DNA of 64,000 nucleotides. It comes from Syngnathus acus (taxonomy: Eukaryota > Chordata > Actinopteri > Syngnathiformes > Syngnathidae). Position numbers and translations under genes: made by a program. Positions 36,532 through 47,700 of this stretch are shown here, one piece after another. Below the pieces are notes generated by a model. That model did not search any database. It had not been told where the DNA came from and saw only the letters and a program-made list of their open reading frames with translations. The stretch's first letter is position 1, and the number at the start of each line of letters is the position of its first letter. The stretch spans positions 28,366-92,365 of the forward strand of contig NW_023590239.1 in the NCBI RefSeq assembly GCF_901709675.1, given 5' to 3'.

Positions 36532-36697
36532 CAGTGGTCCCCAACCACCGGGCCGCGGACCGGTACCGGTCCGTGGGTCACTTGGTACCGGGCCGCGGAG
36601 CCGCACAGGAAAAAAAAAAATAATAATAATAATAATTTTTTTTTTTGTTTGTTTTTTCATTGACGATCAATTCATTCAGGTTAAGACGCTCGTCCCG

Positions 36698-36862
36698 GTC
36701 ACGTGACATGTTTCCCCAGTCGAGCCCGCAAAGCTAGAAAAAATGAGTAAGAATTTATTTTGAAAAATATAAAAAATTTGGCGAATCTCTCCCAATTACA
36801 TCTGTCGGTGCATCTGAAAAATAAGGACTCTTGACACAGGGCGCTCGTCTCGGTCACGTGAC
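36698..36862 (+). promoter_or_regulatory. Duplicated E-box region upstream of the hAT ORF
   Basis: The 10-bp palindrome GTCACGTGAC occurs at 36698-36707 and 36853-36862, inside a roughly 64-bp direct duplication that also repeats AGCCCGC and AAAAATGAG. The first copy leads to a short decoy ORF (MSKNLF then stop) and the second to the transposase ATG at 36898. CACGTG with GT and AC flanks is the core of USF/TFE-type bHLH-ZIP sites, so this is a plausible promoter; function is inferred. Confidence 0.5.
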
Positions 36863-36897
36863 ATGTCACCACAGTCAAGCCCGCGAGGCAAGCAAAA

Positions 36898-37182
36898 ATG
36901 AGCAAGAAACAGAGAAGTTTGGAAAGCTTCTTCGGAAAGGGAAAAACGTCCAATGAGGACACTGAAGAAGAAGAGGCTACGACTTCTAAGAAAAGGAAAG
37001 CTGCATTTAAAAGAACATTTCTGGAGTCCTACTTAAAATATGGATTTATCGCCACAGGTGACTCTGACGCGCCAAGTGCACTCCGCATATGTGGCGAAAG
37101 GCTAGCTAACGAGGCAATGAAGCCTTCAAACCTGCTTCGGCACATGGAGACCAAGCATCCTGCATTTAAAGACAAACCTTAA
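36898..37182 (+). CDS. Truncated hAT transposase N-terminus with degenerate BED finger
   Basis: 94 residues starting MSKKQRSLESFFGKG. Lysine-rich and acidic stretches (TEEEEATTSKKRK) resemble a nuclear localisation region. Residues about 60-90 resemble the BED zinc finger of hAT transposases: ICGERLANEAMKPSNLLRHM followed by ETKHP. The second Cys and both His ligands are present, but the first Cys of the expected CxxC is a Leu, so zinc binding is doubtful. The catalytic RNase H-like and dimerisation parts are deleted. At best it can bind DNA weakly. The identical ORF is in copy 2. Confidence 0.75.
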   Translation: MSKKQRSLESFFGKGKTSNEDTEEEEATTSKKRKAAFKRTFLESYLKYGFIATGDSDAPSALRICGERLANEAMKPSNLLRHMETKHPAFKDKP

Positions 37183-37453
37183 CCACTTCGGGTGTCATTG
37201 TCTCCGATTACGCCTAGATGGGAACGGCTCATTTCTGAGAAAAGAGCTCGGTGCTCCCACTAATTCAACGTTTTATTTTTATGTGGTTTATATTTGTTTT
37301 TATGCCAGTCGTATCATTTTATTTCATCCTATTTATATATATAAATATTTAAATAATAAATATATAAATATATTTATTTATATAAAGGCCGGTCCGCGAA
37401 AATATTTCTGACACGTAACCGGTCCGTGGTGCAAAAAAGGTTGGGGACCACTG

Positions 37454-37510
37454 CCTTAATACACACAGTGAGTCTAAGGGCGGACATAAACAATAATACT
37501 TAACAGGTAC
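37454..37510 (-). repeat. 5' fragment of a split solo copia LTR, with target duplications
   Basis: Read on the minus strand, 37505 to 37454 is the first part of the copia LTR (TGTTAAGTATTATTG to the CCTTAATA site). Bases 37506-37510 (GGTAC) are one copy of its 5-bp target duplication; the other is at 57320-57324. CCTTAATA at 37454-37461 is the right hAT target duplication. The remaining LTR is at 57325-57632, 20 kb away. Confidence 0.9.
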
Positions 37511-37595
37511 CATTCTGGATCCATTTGCCAGTCAATGGGGGGAGGGTCGACGTCACGATCGAAATTAAATTCAAGTAATAGCAAGCGCCGTGGCC

Positions 37596-38308
37596 GTTTG
37601 TGTGTCTGCGCCCTCTTGTTGAAAGGCTTATCCGTCTATCCGTGGATTTTGGTTCTCTGCTGCTGTTGTTGTTGTTGTTGTTGTTTTTGTTGAATAACGA
37701 TCGTCCGCAAAAACGACACTGGGTCCCCATTGTGACCTGCAGTGAAAATGAAAGAAATGTCACGTTTGTTTTCAAAATTTGCATTATTTATTCAACTGTT
37801 ATTTCTTTTTTTTATGGACATTTATTGAGCGCGCAGCCATGCCACTCGAGACTTTCCAAGACATTTCATGTGGGGAATTTTGTCCCTAAGTGGATACTTT
37901 TTAGTTATTATCAATTTGACCAATAGTGAACAACTATGTGTCTGTGCTCTTGTAAAACAAACGTATCGTTGTGGAAGAAGCCTTGAACGTTCTGACGACT
38001 CCCCCGCAGCAAAGCCAAAGGAGTGTGATGAGTCCAAAGTCATTTTTCAATTTGTTCGCCATTGCGGTGTGGTGCTGTCACGTGTCTGCCCGTCGGAAGG
38101 AACGACTCGGCCCCGCCCCCTGGTTTCAGGCAACCTTGGACTCGCAACATAAGGAACAAGCAGCGGTGCCGTTTGTTTGTCTGCTCCCTCTTGTTGAAAA
38201 CCGAGCCCCCTTGTTGCTTAATACTGATCAATTGCTTCCCATTGTGACCTGCAGTAAAAATGAAAGAAAATGTCACGTTGGTTTTCAAAATTTGCATTCT
38301 TTATTAAG
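37596..38308 (+). repeat. Diverged direct repeat pair upstream of the lectin gene
   Basis: The copies at about 37596-37800 and 38171-38308 share TCTTGTTGAAA, then CCCATTGTGACCTGCAGT, AAAATGAAAGAAA, GTCACGTT and TTTTCAAAATTTGCATT. Copy 1 carries an extra TTG-repeat segment. They are likely two fragments of one dispersed element or a local duplication; the family is not recognised. Confidence 0.7.
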
Positions 38309-39193
38309 TACATTGTCAATAGAATTGCCACTCGGTTCCATTTCACTCAATTGCAGGTTTCTCTGCACGGGTGGCAAATAAGTCACCCCCTTCTCCTCAA
38401 ATCGAGTCACTTTGCTACAAAGTAGGATGAGCTGGCCAGTCTACACCGAGTGTTTACAAGCAATGCCGAAAGGAAAAGGCACGTTCACAGAGGAGTTGAA
38501 TCAAAGATTCAATAAAAAATATGATACTTTTAATGATCCTATTTATATTATAGATATTATGAATAAAAAGTATTCTACATATGTTTTGTGCTTTTGCATT
38601 CGAGGCCTGCGAGGCTCAATTGGAGACGCTTTCCCTTCATTTCTCCCAGATTCATTTGCTCATCGTCTCCTCGTTCATTTTCATTCAAAAGCACGTCCGC
38701 TAAATGTATTTTCTCATGTTCTCTGAAAATCAACACGAATTCTGAGAGGCGTGAATGGAAAAGCTTCTGTAGTCTTGTGTATACTTGAACATAAATTGAG
38801 TGACACCTCATTGAATTCCAACTTTCATACTTGGATTTAATTATTTGTATTTACTGTTAAACGAGTTGACTGCTTTTCGCTGTTGTTCCCTTCCAGAACA
38901 TTTACAAAGTCACAAAAACAAAAGGAATCAAAGGCTTTTTTTTTTTTTTTTTTTTTTTCCTTTTGGTTATGCACACACGCGCGCGCCACTCCCCACGTCG
39001 CTTGAGAGTGCTTTGAGATGACTACCTTCGAATGTGACGTTTTTGATGTGTGGGCGTGGCCTGCCTTTGGCTCGGAGCAGGGTGGACCAAACGTTCATTT
39101 TTCCTCTGTACTTGAACCACTGGCTACTCGCAGTGAGGCGACTTATCATTTATTTTCTTCCGACAAGAATCGTTGCGACCCTCAGTGAGAGGG

Positions 39194-39203
39194 GGGATTT
39201 TCC
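39194..39203 (+). promoter_or_regulatory. NF-kappaB-like site just upstream of the lectin ATG
   Basis: GGGATTTTCC fits GGGRNWYYCC exactly and lies 6 bp before the start codon, so it is in or beside the 5' UTR. This would suit an inflammation-responsive lectin, but a single 10-bp match is weak evidence. No clear TATA box is seen; a GC-box-like motif lies about 150 bp upstream of the ATG. Confidence 0.35.
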
Positions 39204-39209
39204 TCCAAC

Positions 39210-39270
39210 ATGTGGGAAGAATTAAACCGTGTTCTTCTCCTGATTGGCATATATTGGGCATGTGCTTCAG
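39210..39270 (+). other. Exon 1: signal peptide
   Basis: The ATG has A at -3 and the exon encodes MWEELNRVLLLIGIYWACAS, a short charged start followed by a hydrophobic core and small residues, as in a cleaved signal peptide. The exon ends in phase 1 at CAG/GTAAGC, the phase shared by the borders of all later domains, which allows domain shuffling. An extra small exon in the 2.1-kb first intron cannot be excluded. Confidence 0.8.
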
Positions 39271-40655
39271 GTAAGCAATTTGTATCTTTAGTCCATCGAA
39301 ACAACAGTAAAGAGCTGGAATGTACTGTACTGTGAGTTAGCACGACTGCATCTGCTTCTATTCTAACATTACGGTGCCTGAGAGAAAAAAAATAATCATT
39401 GCAATGTCACACATTTGGACGACAAACACTTTGAGGAACTTTGAAGAATCCTCATTATTCGGACACTTTGATGTAGTTGCTGTGTACGTCAATTGTCCCG
39501 GACCGGACCTTTCTTGTTATCGAGGCTTGCCTTTATCATCATCATTTTCATCATTCATGTGGGAAGCTGTTGTGTCCGAACATCCGAGCAACGTGACTTT
39601 GAAATGACGAGCTAAAACCGTTGAGTCAAGTGTCTTTGCGTTTCTTACGGCGGCAAACGAGCCCCGCTTGTGAATTTTAAGTGCGCACTGGCTGTCAGGA
39701 TGACGTATTGAAGTTGAGCATATAACTTCAAAATATCCAATCTAAAATTGGCCCTTTTATTTTGGAAGCCGAATGTGTTTTTACTGGGCTTTTCCTTCCA
39801 TCTCTTTTTTCCGTGTATACTTTTGTTTTTCTTTCGCTCTGTTATTTTTTATTTTTTCTATTTTTTTATTCCTAAAACATGGGCACGCTTGGAATTCAGG
39901 AGCGGCTGATTGGACTTTGTGACACTTAGATGAGTTGCACCGTTAGGGTTTAAGACACAGAATGACAATAAGACACAAGAAGAAGAATAAATGATATATA
40001 ATAATAATAATAATAATAATAATGATAATAGTGATCATAGTGATAATACTAGTTTAATAATAATAAAAGTAATACATTTATTATTATTAATAATGATAAT
40101 GATAATAATAAATAAGAATAATCATTTCTTACACCCCTTTATACAATATATTATGCACAAGTGTATATAGACAAGATATTTCTTGGCGCCCCTATGATAC
40201 GAATATTTTCATGATTTATATGAGCTAATTATAATGAATAATAATCAATCATTATTAGTCATTATTATTAATAGTTTCTTACAGTCCTTGATAGAGTATT
40301 AGCAATAATTTCTTACAGCCCCTTTATACAATAGATATTTCTTAGCACCTCTGTTATAAAAAAAATCATGGTTATTATGATCTAAATATAGATTATAATC
40401 ATTATGTTATATTAATTGTAATTATATTATTAATAATACACCTTCGTGTCTGGTCTGTTATCATCACACACCAAAAAGTTGCAACACAGTTGTGCAGTTC
40501 ATAATATCGCTGTGCATCATCAAAATGTGTCGGCATAATGTTTTCAAAGATTGCAAAATTGAGTAGGAGACTCTCAATGCGTGTTCATTTCTGCTAGTGA
40601 ATCGCAGGGCGCATCTGAATAATTGCATTTGCCCCTCAGAGTCCATGCTTATTAG

Positions 40656-40697
<42 letters not shown>

Positions 40698-43600
40698 GCC
40701 CGCAGTTTAAAAGCCCTTCTTCTCCATGAAACAGTCAGGCCTGGCTTGTTTGGCTTTGTACTTTGATATAAGGAAGGGCGGGCGGGCGGTTGGTCTTCTT
40801 GAGCTAAGAAGGGGGGAGCGGTCCAACTGTTGCAACGTGTTCCATTCGATTGAGTTGCGTTGTGCTTTAGCACCCTCCAGTGGTGAAATGTGCGATGACC
40901 TGATTTGAGTTTAGCTCATTGGTCATCGATATGCCACACGTGCGTAACTGGTGGGTGGGGTATTTGCTGAGGTTGAAGATGATGATGATGATGGCATCTT
41001 TTAAGTGGAACAACTTGCACCATTGGTGGCTGACGACATACTTTTTGCCCCACTGTACATCTGAAGCTGAGTATCATCACTTTGGGGCCATTGTGTGCAA
41101 TCCTTGGCAGGCGTAAGTGATGCTTTTATGCAAACAATCAGCAGCTCCACGTTGCTGCATGGCGCTGGCTGAACCCAAAAATGGAGGACAGGCATGTTTT
41201 TGGAAGGGGCCAAAGCGACAATGGGCGTTGGCCCCCCCCATCCCCCCTGACAGAATCCTCGTGCATTTGGTTGAGATGCCCCCAATGAATAGCACAGAAT
41301 AAAAACATGCAAGTGTTCCATCAGTGTGCTCTGATCTGTCCGCCTGATCCCCAAATTGTGCCTTCAGCCAACAAGTGTCTTTCCGGGTGGCTCGAGCACG
41401 ACTCCAGCTGCTACAAGAAGGTGGTGACGCCCAACGGTTGGTTGGGGGCCCGGCACCACTGCGTCTGGCAGGGCGGCGACCTGCTCTCCATCACCACCTC
41501 GGCCGAGGAGGACTTTGTGAAGCGCACCATGGGCAACACCCGCTTCTGGCTGGGACTCTCCAACCAGGTGAGACGGAAGCAGTCGTGGACTCTGCAGCGA
41601 CAACTGGAACTGTTTTCTTCTTTCCCCCCCAGAAATGCGACGACGTCTGGTGTGGCTTTGAAGGCGGGAGCCAGAAGCTGATCTGGTCCGATGGTGAGAC
41701 AACGACATACACCAACTGGACCTCAGACCAATTTAAAAGGTAAGAAGTCACATCTTCGCATGCTGTTGTCAGGCGGACACGCGTAAAGGTTCTGGAACCA
41801 ATTTTGAGAACGAGCACTCAAGGAAAAATAGGAAAATGTTCCTTTTTATAATCTACCGACAGCACCGACGTCGCGTCCTGCGCCTACGTCAACCAAGGAG
41901 TTAAGTTGTCGCCTGGGAAGTGGAGGTCTGGCTCCTGCGCTTCCTCGTTGGCCTACATGTGCAAACGGCCGCAGAGTAAGTCTGCACGTCCGTGGTCACG
42001 TTGCTGATGAAAGGTGAGATGCGCAAACGGGTCTTTTTTTGCAGGCTGCCCGGAGGGACGGACGTGTACCTTCAATAGTGTTACTGCTGTAATGAAGAGT
42101 GAGTTGCAGCACGCTTATTTGCGCTTTAACCATCTCGTCATGGTTTCCTCCTCAATGTTTTTCCTTGTGGCCTCAGCTTCCGACTGCGACGATGGCAACT
42201 TCCTTTATGGCGATGATTGCTATCTTTTTGACACGACGCATAGAAGTTGGGAGGAAGGCGAGAAGTTTTGTCTCGCCCGGCGAGGCCACCTGGCTAGCAT
42301 ACACTCTGAGCAAGATGCCCGATTCATTACTGGTGAGCACCGCCACAGTCGTCATTTGGCTGAAGCTCTTCTTGCCCTGAAGCTCTTGTTCTCCTTCCTT
42401 TCATCAAGATCACTCATATTACTATTCTACTTGGATGGGAGAAAAGAAGAAGGGCAACAACTACGGGTGGACTGACGGAACAGCTTCTGTAAGTGGATTG
42501 CTGAAGGCCTTTGGAAAAGTCATGTTGCAGGCATCCGTCTTGTCTCGAGGCATCGGGCAGCCGCTTACAAAGTATTGGCGATCTGATTTTAGAGAGGAGG
42601 CGGTTAAGATGATATATCATGGACGGTCTTTAGGTCTTCAGGGTTAGTTGCTTTGTGCACATTTTCCCCAGACATTTGGGTTGCCAGGGCGGGCACCATG
42701 TTTTATTGCAATGTTCATACTACTTTGACTGACAGGGTTAGTTGCTCTGTGCATGTTTTTCCCAGACATGTATTTGGGTTGCCAGGGCGGGCACAATGTT
42801 TTATGGCAATGTTCATACTACTTTGACTGACAGGGTTAGTTGCTCTGTGCATGTTTTTCCCAGACATGTATTTGGGTTGCCAGGGCGGGCACAATGTTTT
42901 ATTGCAATGTTCATACTACTATGACTGACAAAGTGAAACCAACAACCAAAGTGAAACTTTAATGAGAGAAGGTACGAAAACGGTGCAAGTGAGGAAATGC
43001 GGCGGGAAGATGACTACATCGAATGCAACACGCTAAAGTTCTGTCCAAAATCTCGTCCGCAGGACTACGGAAAAGTTGTCTACAGCTCCAGTGGTGACTG
43101 TTCTAATTTGCATACCAGCGAAAGGCTGTACAGAAACTGTAATTGCCGCTGGACATACCCACCGGTCTGCAAAACAGGTGCAAACGTCCCTCCCGAGCGC
43201 CCCTTTTGGATGCGTGAAGCATTTGCTCATATTCGCTCCGCTTTTTCTGCAGCCAAGCGCGGAGGGCCTCCACAGCTGCCACCATTAGTCGGCCAGCCGG
43301 GTAGGTGTCCCGCACTGCCGCCGTCTTGCGCTGTCTTACGCCGTCTGGCTCGCAGACTGGACTCAGAAATGCGGCTGGTGGCTGGACAACTCCGAGAGCG
43401 ACTTCTGCTACCTGATGATCCGCCAGCCCACTAAGACCTGGCAGGAGGCGCAAGACGACTGCCAACGCCTCCAAGGGAACCTGCTCAGCATCACCGACGA
43501 CCATGAGCAGACCTTCGTACGCGGTAGGCGGCCATGAATTGAAATATTGGCCATGAACAAGTTGTTGTTGTTATATGTTCATTTCGAACCTATTTAAAAC

Positions 43601-44752
43601 ATGAAAATAGGAAAATAAAACACCACTTTAAAGTGCCATATCTAAGTCACTGAAACAAACAACCCAAAACCGCCAACAACAAAGAATGCTCGAGTGTAGT
43701 CAGTCTGTGTGTAGTCAGTTTTGTCTTTTTTTTCCCCTCATACATGTTAAGGAACCAGTTTTTCGACACTTTTTTTGGAACACTTGTGTTTGCCCTATTT
43801 TCATGCTCATTTTCCAGACCATTCCATAATTTCACCCCACAAACGACGGTCATACCCTTACTTTTTATCGCTGTTAAGACTTTTCCACTCTGAAAATTCT
43901 CTTCCTTTCTCAGATGATAGCCACCATGCTTGCCTTTCCAGAAACAAATTTATACCTTTTATACCTTGCTGTGTACATATAATTTGAGCCGTCTTGTGTT
44001 TGATCACATCCCTGAGTGACAAAAGTTTGTCGGGTATTATAAAAAGTGCGTTTGTATGCTCCTTGTTATTTTTCCTATTGCTTGCCTTATTCGGTGTTAC
44101 CCCGTATTTCCACGCAGTAGTTCAGATATGGCAGTATCTGGAGTCCGGACTGCTTCTTGCTTTCCTCAGAATTGCAATAACCTTTGACATTTTTGTTTTT
44201 ACATGATTGATTAATGTGTGATTTCCAGCAGCTTTTTATTGTCAACAGTCACGCCCAGGAATTTTCTTTCAGAAACCCTTTCTTTCATACCATTGTCAAT
44301 TTTCACTTCGATTTATACCTGACAAATAATTTTGTTGTTGGCAGTTTGGTTTTACATTAAACCACGTATTCATTTCTGTGGTGATTGTTGGTTTCCATAA
44401 GCTGCTGTAAATTGTCCCCAGCGCAATAGATGTTTGTATCATCATCATTTCATGATGTTGGATACACAAGTCGTTGAAGAGGACCAAGGGCAGAGGTTGT
44501 TCACCTGTTATGGGATACATGATCTCCAGACTTTTTACAAATTGCTGCCTGTTGCTTAAGTAGCTCCTCAGCCAGTCCATGATGCCATGATTTACTGGGT
44601 CAAATGCTTTTGGTTGATGATCTATTAAGATCCATTAGTGTCCTTCCGGAATCCATATTGACTGTCAGCTAAAAGCTTTTTTTTTTTTTTCTTCAATCTC
44701 GTTTTCTCGTTTTTCTGTGAACAGTTTTTTTTAATATATAGATCAGTTTTAT

Positions 44753-44785
<33 letters not shown>

Positions 44786-47700
44786 GCAATATCCGCATTT
44801 TTTTGGTCAGATGCTGGTTGAGGTCTGATCCCTCAGCCGTCTACCCTGTTTCAGTAGCTCCAATTTGTGTTTGCAAACCGCACTGTTATTGCTGCTTTGG
44901 TTTTAATATTTCTCGATGGTCCCCCTGTCTAACTCAATTCCTTTTGAGCTGAGAAAGTCGATCACCCGGAGCTCAACGGATGACGCGTCCTCCTCACTCG
45001 GCTCCTCTTGATGATGTCGTTCATTCTGGTACAGGTTACATCAAGGCTCTGATGAAAGCATCCTCTCTGTGGTTGGGCGCCAATGTCGCCATCAGTGACG
45101 AAGGCAGCACGTGGGCTGACGGAGCCTCGTTCACTTACGTCCACTCGACTTCAGGTCTGTCGGAGACGGTTGTCTGCTGCAATTTGGAGGAACGGAGGAG
45201 CACTGAGATCTTCTCTCCCGCCCCCCAGGTACCCCCGATGGAAATTGTCTTTCCTTCCTCACTGGCAACGGCAACTGGCACTACGACTCGTGCAACAAGA
45301 AGAGAGGTTACGTCTGCAAGAAAAGAGGAAATGGTAAGTGAGAGGCAGCGCCCCACCGACTGTCATCGCCCCTTGACGTCTGTGCCTTGATGTCTCTTTT
45401 TCTTTCCTCTTGCAGTAAAGGCTACGCCGGCTCCTGAGTGTAAGTCGCCTTCGACTGCGTTGAAAACAATGACCCTGGAGTCACACCATGCCAACCAACA
45501 AATTCTGTCCTTTTTCGTTTTTATGAAGTACTCAGCCATGTGTTGAATGTTTTTTGCATCGTTTTACCTTGTACAACGGCACTTTGGTTGTTTCTGAAGC
45601 GCCAAGGTGAATGTTCCGGAATCCTTTCAAAATGTAAACGTCTCTGATGCCATTGGGCTAAGCTAACCAAGTCGAGTCCCGGATCTTCCAATTTGCCCGA
45701 GAAAATGTAGATTTGGCCAGCCGTGACCCGCAAATTGCCCTTTGCTCAAAATGGTGGACTGAAGGGCAAAAACAGGAGTGTGCTCTGATCTGTTCCCCAA
45801 ATTGTGCCCTCAGCCAACAAGTGTGCTCCCGGGTGGCTCGAGCACGACTCCAGCTGCTACAAGAAGGAGGTGGTGACGCCCAACGGTTGGCTGGGGGCCT
45901 GGCACCACTGCGTCCGGATGGGCGGCGACCTGCTCTCCATCACCTCCTCGGCCGAGGAGGACTTTGTGAAGGGCACCATGGGCGAGGACACCCCCTTCTG
46001 GCTGGGACTCTCCAACCAGGTGAGACAGAAGCGCAAGCGGCCGTCGACTGCTGCGACAAGTGGGACTGTTGTTCTTTTTCCCCCCAGAAATGCGACAAGT
46101 TCTGGTGTCGCTTTGAAGACGGGAGCCAGAATCTGACCTGGTCCGATGGCGAGACAATGAATCACACCAACTGGGCCTCAAATCAACTCGAAAGGTAAGA
46201 CGTAACTGCTGTTGTCAGGTGGAGGAGCCAATTTTGAAAAGGGCCATTTGGGGAAAGTGAAAAAAAAGAAAAGAAAAATGGGAAAATAATTGCTTGTGTC
46301 TTTTCTCCCGACAGCGCCGACGTTGCATCCTGCGCCTACGTCAACCAAGGGGGAAGGGGTGAGCCCGGCAAGTGGCGGTCTGGCTCCTGTCTTTCCTCGT
46401 TGGCCTACATGTGCAAACGGCCGCTGAGTAAGCCTGCACGTTTGTAATCAGGTTGACTTTGAAAAGAGAAAAGCTCCAACAGGTCTTTTTTTTTGTGCAG
46501 ACTGCTCGAAGTGTAAGCCCAAGTGGTCCCGCTGTAGTGACGAGTGAGTTGCAGCACACTTATTTGCACTTGAACATCTTGTCATGGTCATGTTTTTCTT
46601 TGTGGACCCAGCCTCCGACTGCCACGAAAACACCTTCCACTATGGCCACTATTGTTATCATTACGAGAAGACGGTTAAAACCTTTGACGATGCCGAGAAG
46701 TTCTGTCTTGCCTGGGGAGGCCGCCTGGCTAGCGTCCACTCCAAGAAAGAGGCCCAATTTGTGTATGGTGAGCACCAAGAGGAACCGCCGCAGTCGTCAT
46801 TTGACTGAAGCTCTTCTTGCCCTGAAGCTCGTGTTCTCCTTCCTTTCCTCAAGATCACTCGCAAACCTTACAATCTGCTTTCGTGGGACTCAAGAAGGAG
46901 GACGACGACTACGAGTGGAGTGACGGAACAACTTACGTAAGTGAAATGCCTTTGAAAAAGTCATTTTTCAAAATCTGAGCTGGCAAAGTCCAAATTTGAG
47001 TAGGATAAAAATAAAAGTGGACATAGGAGAAATGTTGCTCGAGGCTTCAAATTTTGGATTGTTTTGGAGGGGAAATGGGCAAAACTTGGGCGCGATTGCC
47101 GAGGAAGGGCGTTGGGAAGCCGAGCAGACAGAGTCCAACATGCTCATGTCGTCCGCAGGACTACAAGTGTAAAAATGACACCAAGGGGGACTGCGCGTTC
47201 CCAAATTCTGTTGGGGAGTTGAGTGCCAGCTCCTGCACAACGGAGCGGCCATTTGTCTGCAAAACAGGTGCAAACGCCCCTCCCGAGCGCTCCTTCTGCA
47301 CACATCAAGCATTTGCTCATATTTGTAAACACCATTCCCCCCTCTTCCCCTACAGCCAAGCACGGAGGGGTTCCACAGCTGCCCTCATTAGTCGGCCAAC
47401 CGGGTAGGTGTCCCGCACTGCCGCCGTCTTACGCTGTCTTGCGCCATCTTACGCCGTCTGGCTCGCAGAATGGACTGTTACATGCGGCTGGTGGCTGGAC
47501 GACCCAATCAACGACTTCTGCTACCTGATGATCCGCCAGCCCACCAAGACTTGGAAGGAGGCGCAAGCCAACTGCCAACGCCTCCACGGGAACCTGCTCA
47601 GCATCACCGACCGCGATGAGCAGGTCTTTGTGCATGGTAGGCGGCCATTTGTTGGTGTCACGAATGAATGGATGGACGGATGGATGGACGGATGGATGAA

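Larger units (their letters stand above)
36532..37453 (+). mobile_element. hAT DNA transposon, internally deleted, copy 1
   Basis: Terminal inverted repeats CAGTGGTCCCCAACC and GGTTGGGGACCACTG mark 36532 and 37453. The element keeps a promoter-like 5' part, the first 94 codons of a transposase and a 3' end, so it is a non-autonomous deletion derivative. The left flank is SatA; the right flank starts CCTTAATA, one half of an 8-bp target duplication whose partner (ACTTAATA, one change) is at 57625-57632, left of copy 2. No matching 8-bp duplication exists between its own two flanks. Confidence 0.9.
37511..39209. other. Gene-free 5' flank of the lectin gene
   Basis: I find no convincing coding exon here. 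The stretch has a TTG microsatellite (about 37664-37690), a pair of diverged direct repeats (37596-37800 and 38171-38308), a poly(T) run (38937-38958) and, near the gene, a GGGCGTGGC GC-box-like motif at 39052-39060. Short ORFs in it show no family resemblance. Confidence 0.6.
41368..45439 (+). other. CTLD module 1 (CTLD1-3, 12 exons)
   Basis: Each CTLD has three coding exons and is followed by a phase-1 linker exon. CTLD1 (41368-41975) begins NKCLSGWLEHDSSCYKK and shows GGDLLSI, FWLGLSNQ, TNWTSDQ and the closing LAYMCKRP. CTLD2 (42177-43177) has GDDCYLF, CLARRGHLASIHSE and YGWTDGTAS, ending in VCKTG. CTLD3 (43356-45333) has DFCYLMIRQPTKTWQEAQ, GNLLSITDDHEQTFV, SLWLGANV and RGYVCKKRG. The conserved cysteines of long-form CTLDs are present, but no EPN, QPD or WND sugar/calcium motif is seen, so binding may be calcium-independent or to protein ligands. 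Linkers are at 42045-42098, 43253-43300 and 45416-45439. Confidence 0.87.

Noticed and set aside
36521-36620. Target duplication of hAT copy 1 within SatA
   Set aside because: Its right flank is copia LTR, not SatA, and no 8-bp match exists between its own flanks.
41307-41681. Long single-exon ORFs reading through introns in the lectin modules (for example 41307-41681, 45713-46198, 49710-50420)
   Set aside because: They cross clear GT-AG introns; the exon-based model keeps CTLD residues on both sides, while the read-through frames lose them.
44296-44580. 94-codon minus-strand ORF as a gene
   Set aside because: It reads as part of a broken LINE reverse transcriptase with a disrupted motif B and no catalytic box, inside an intron.
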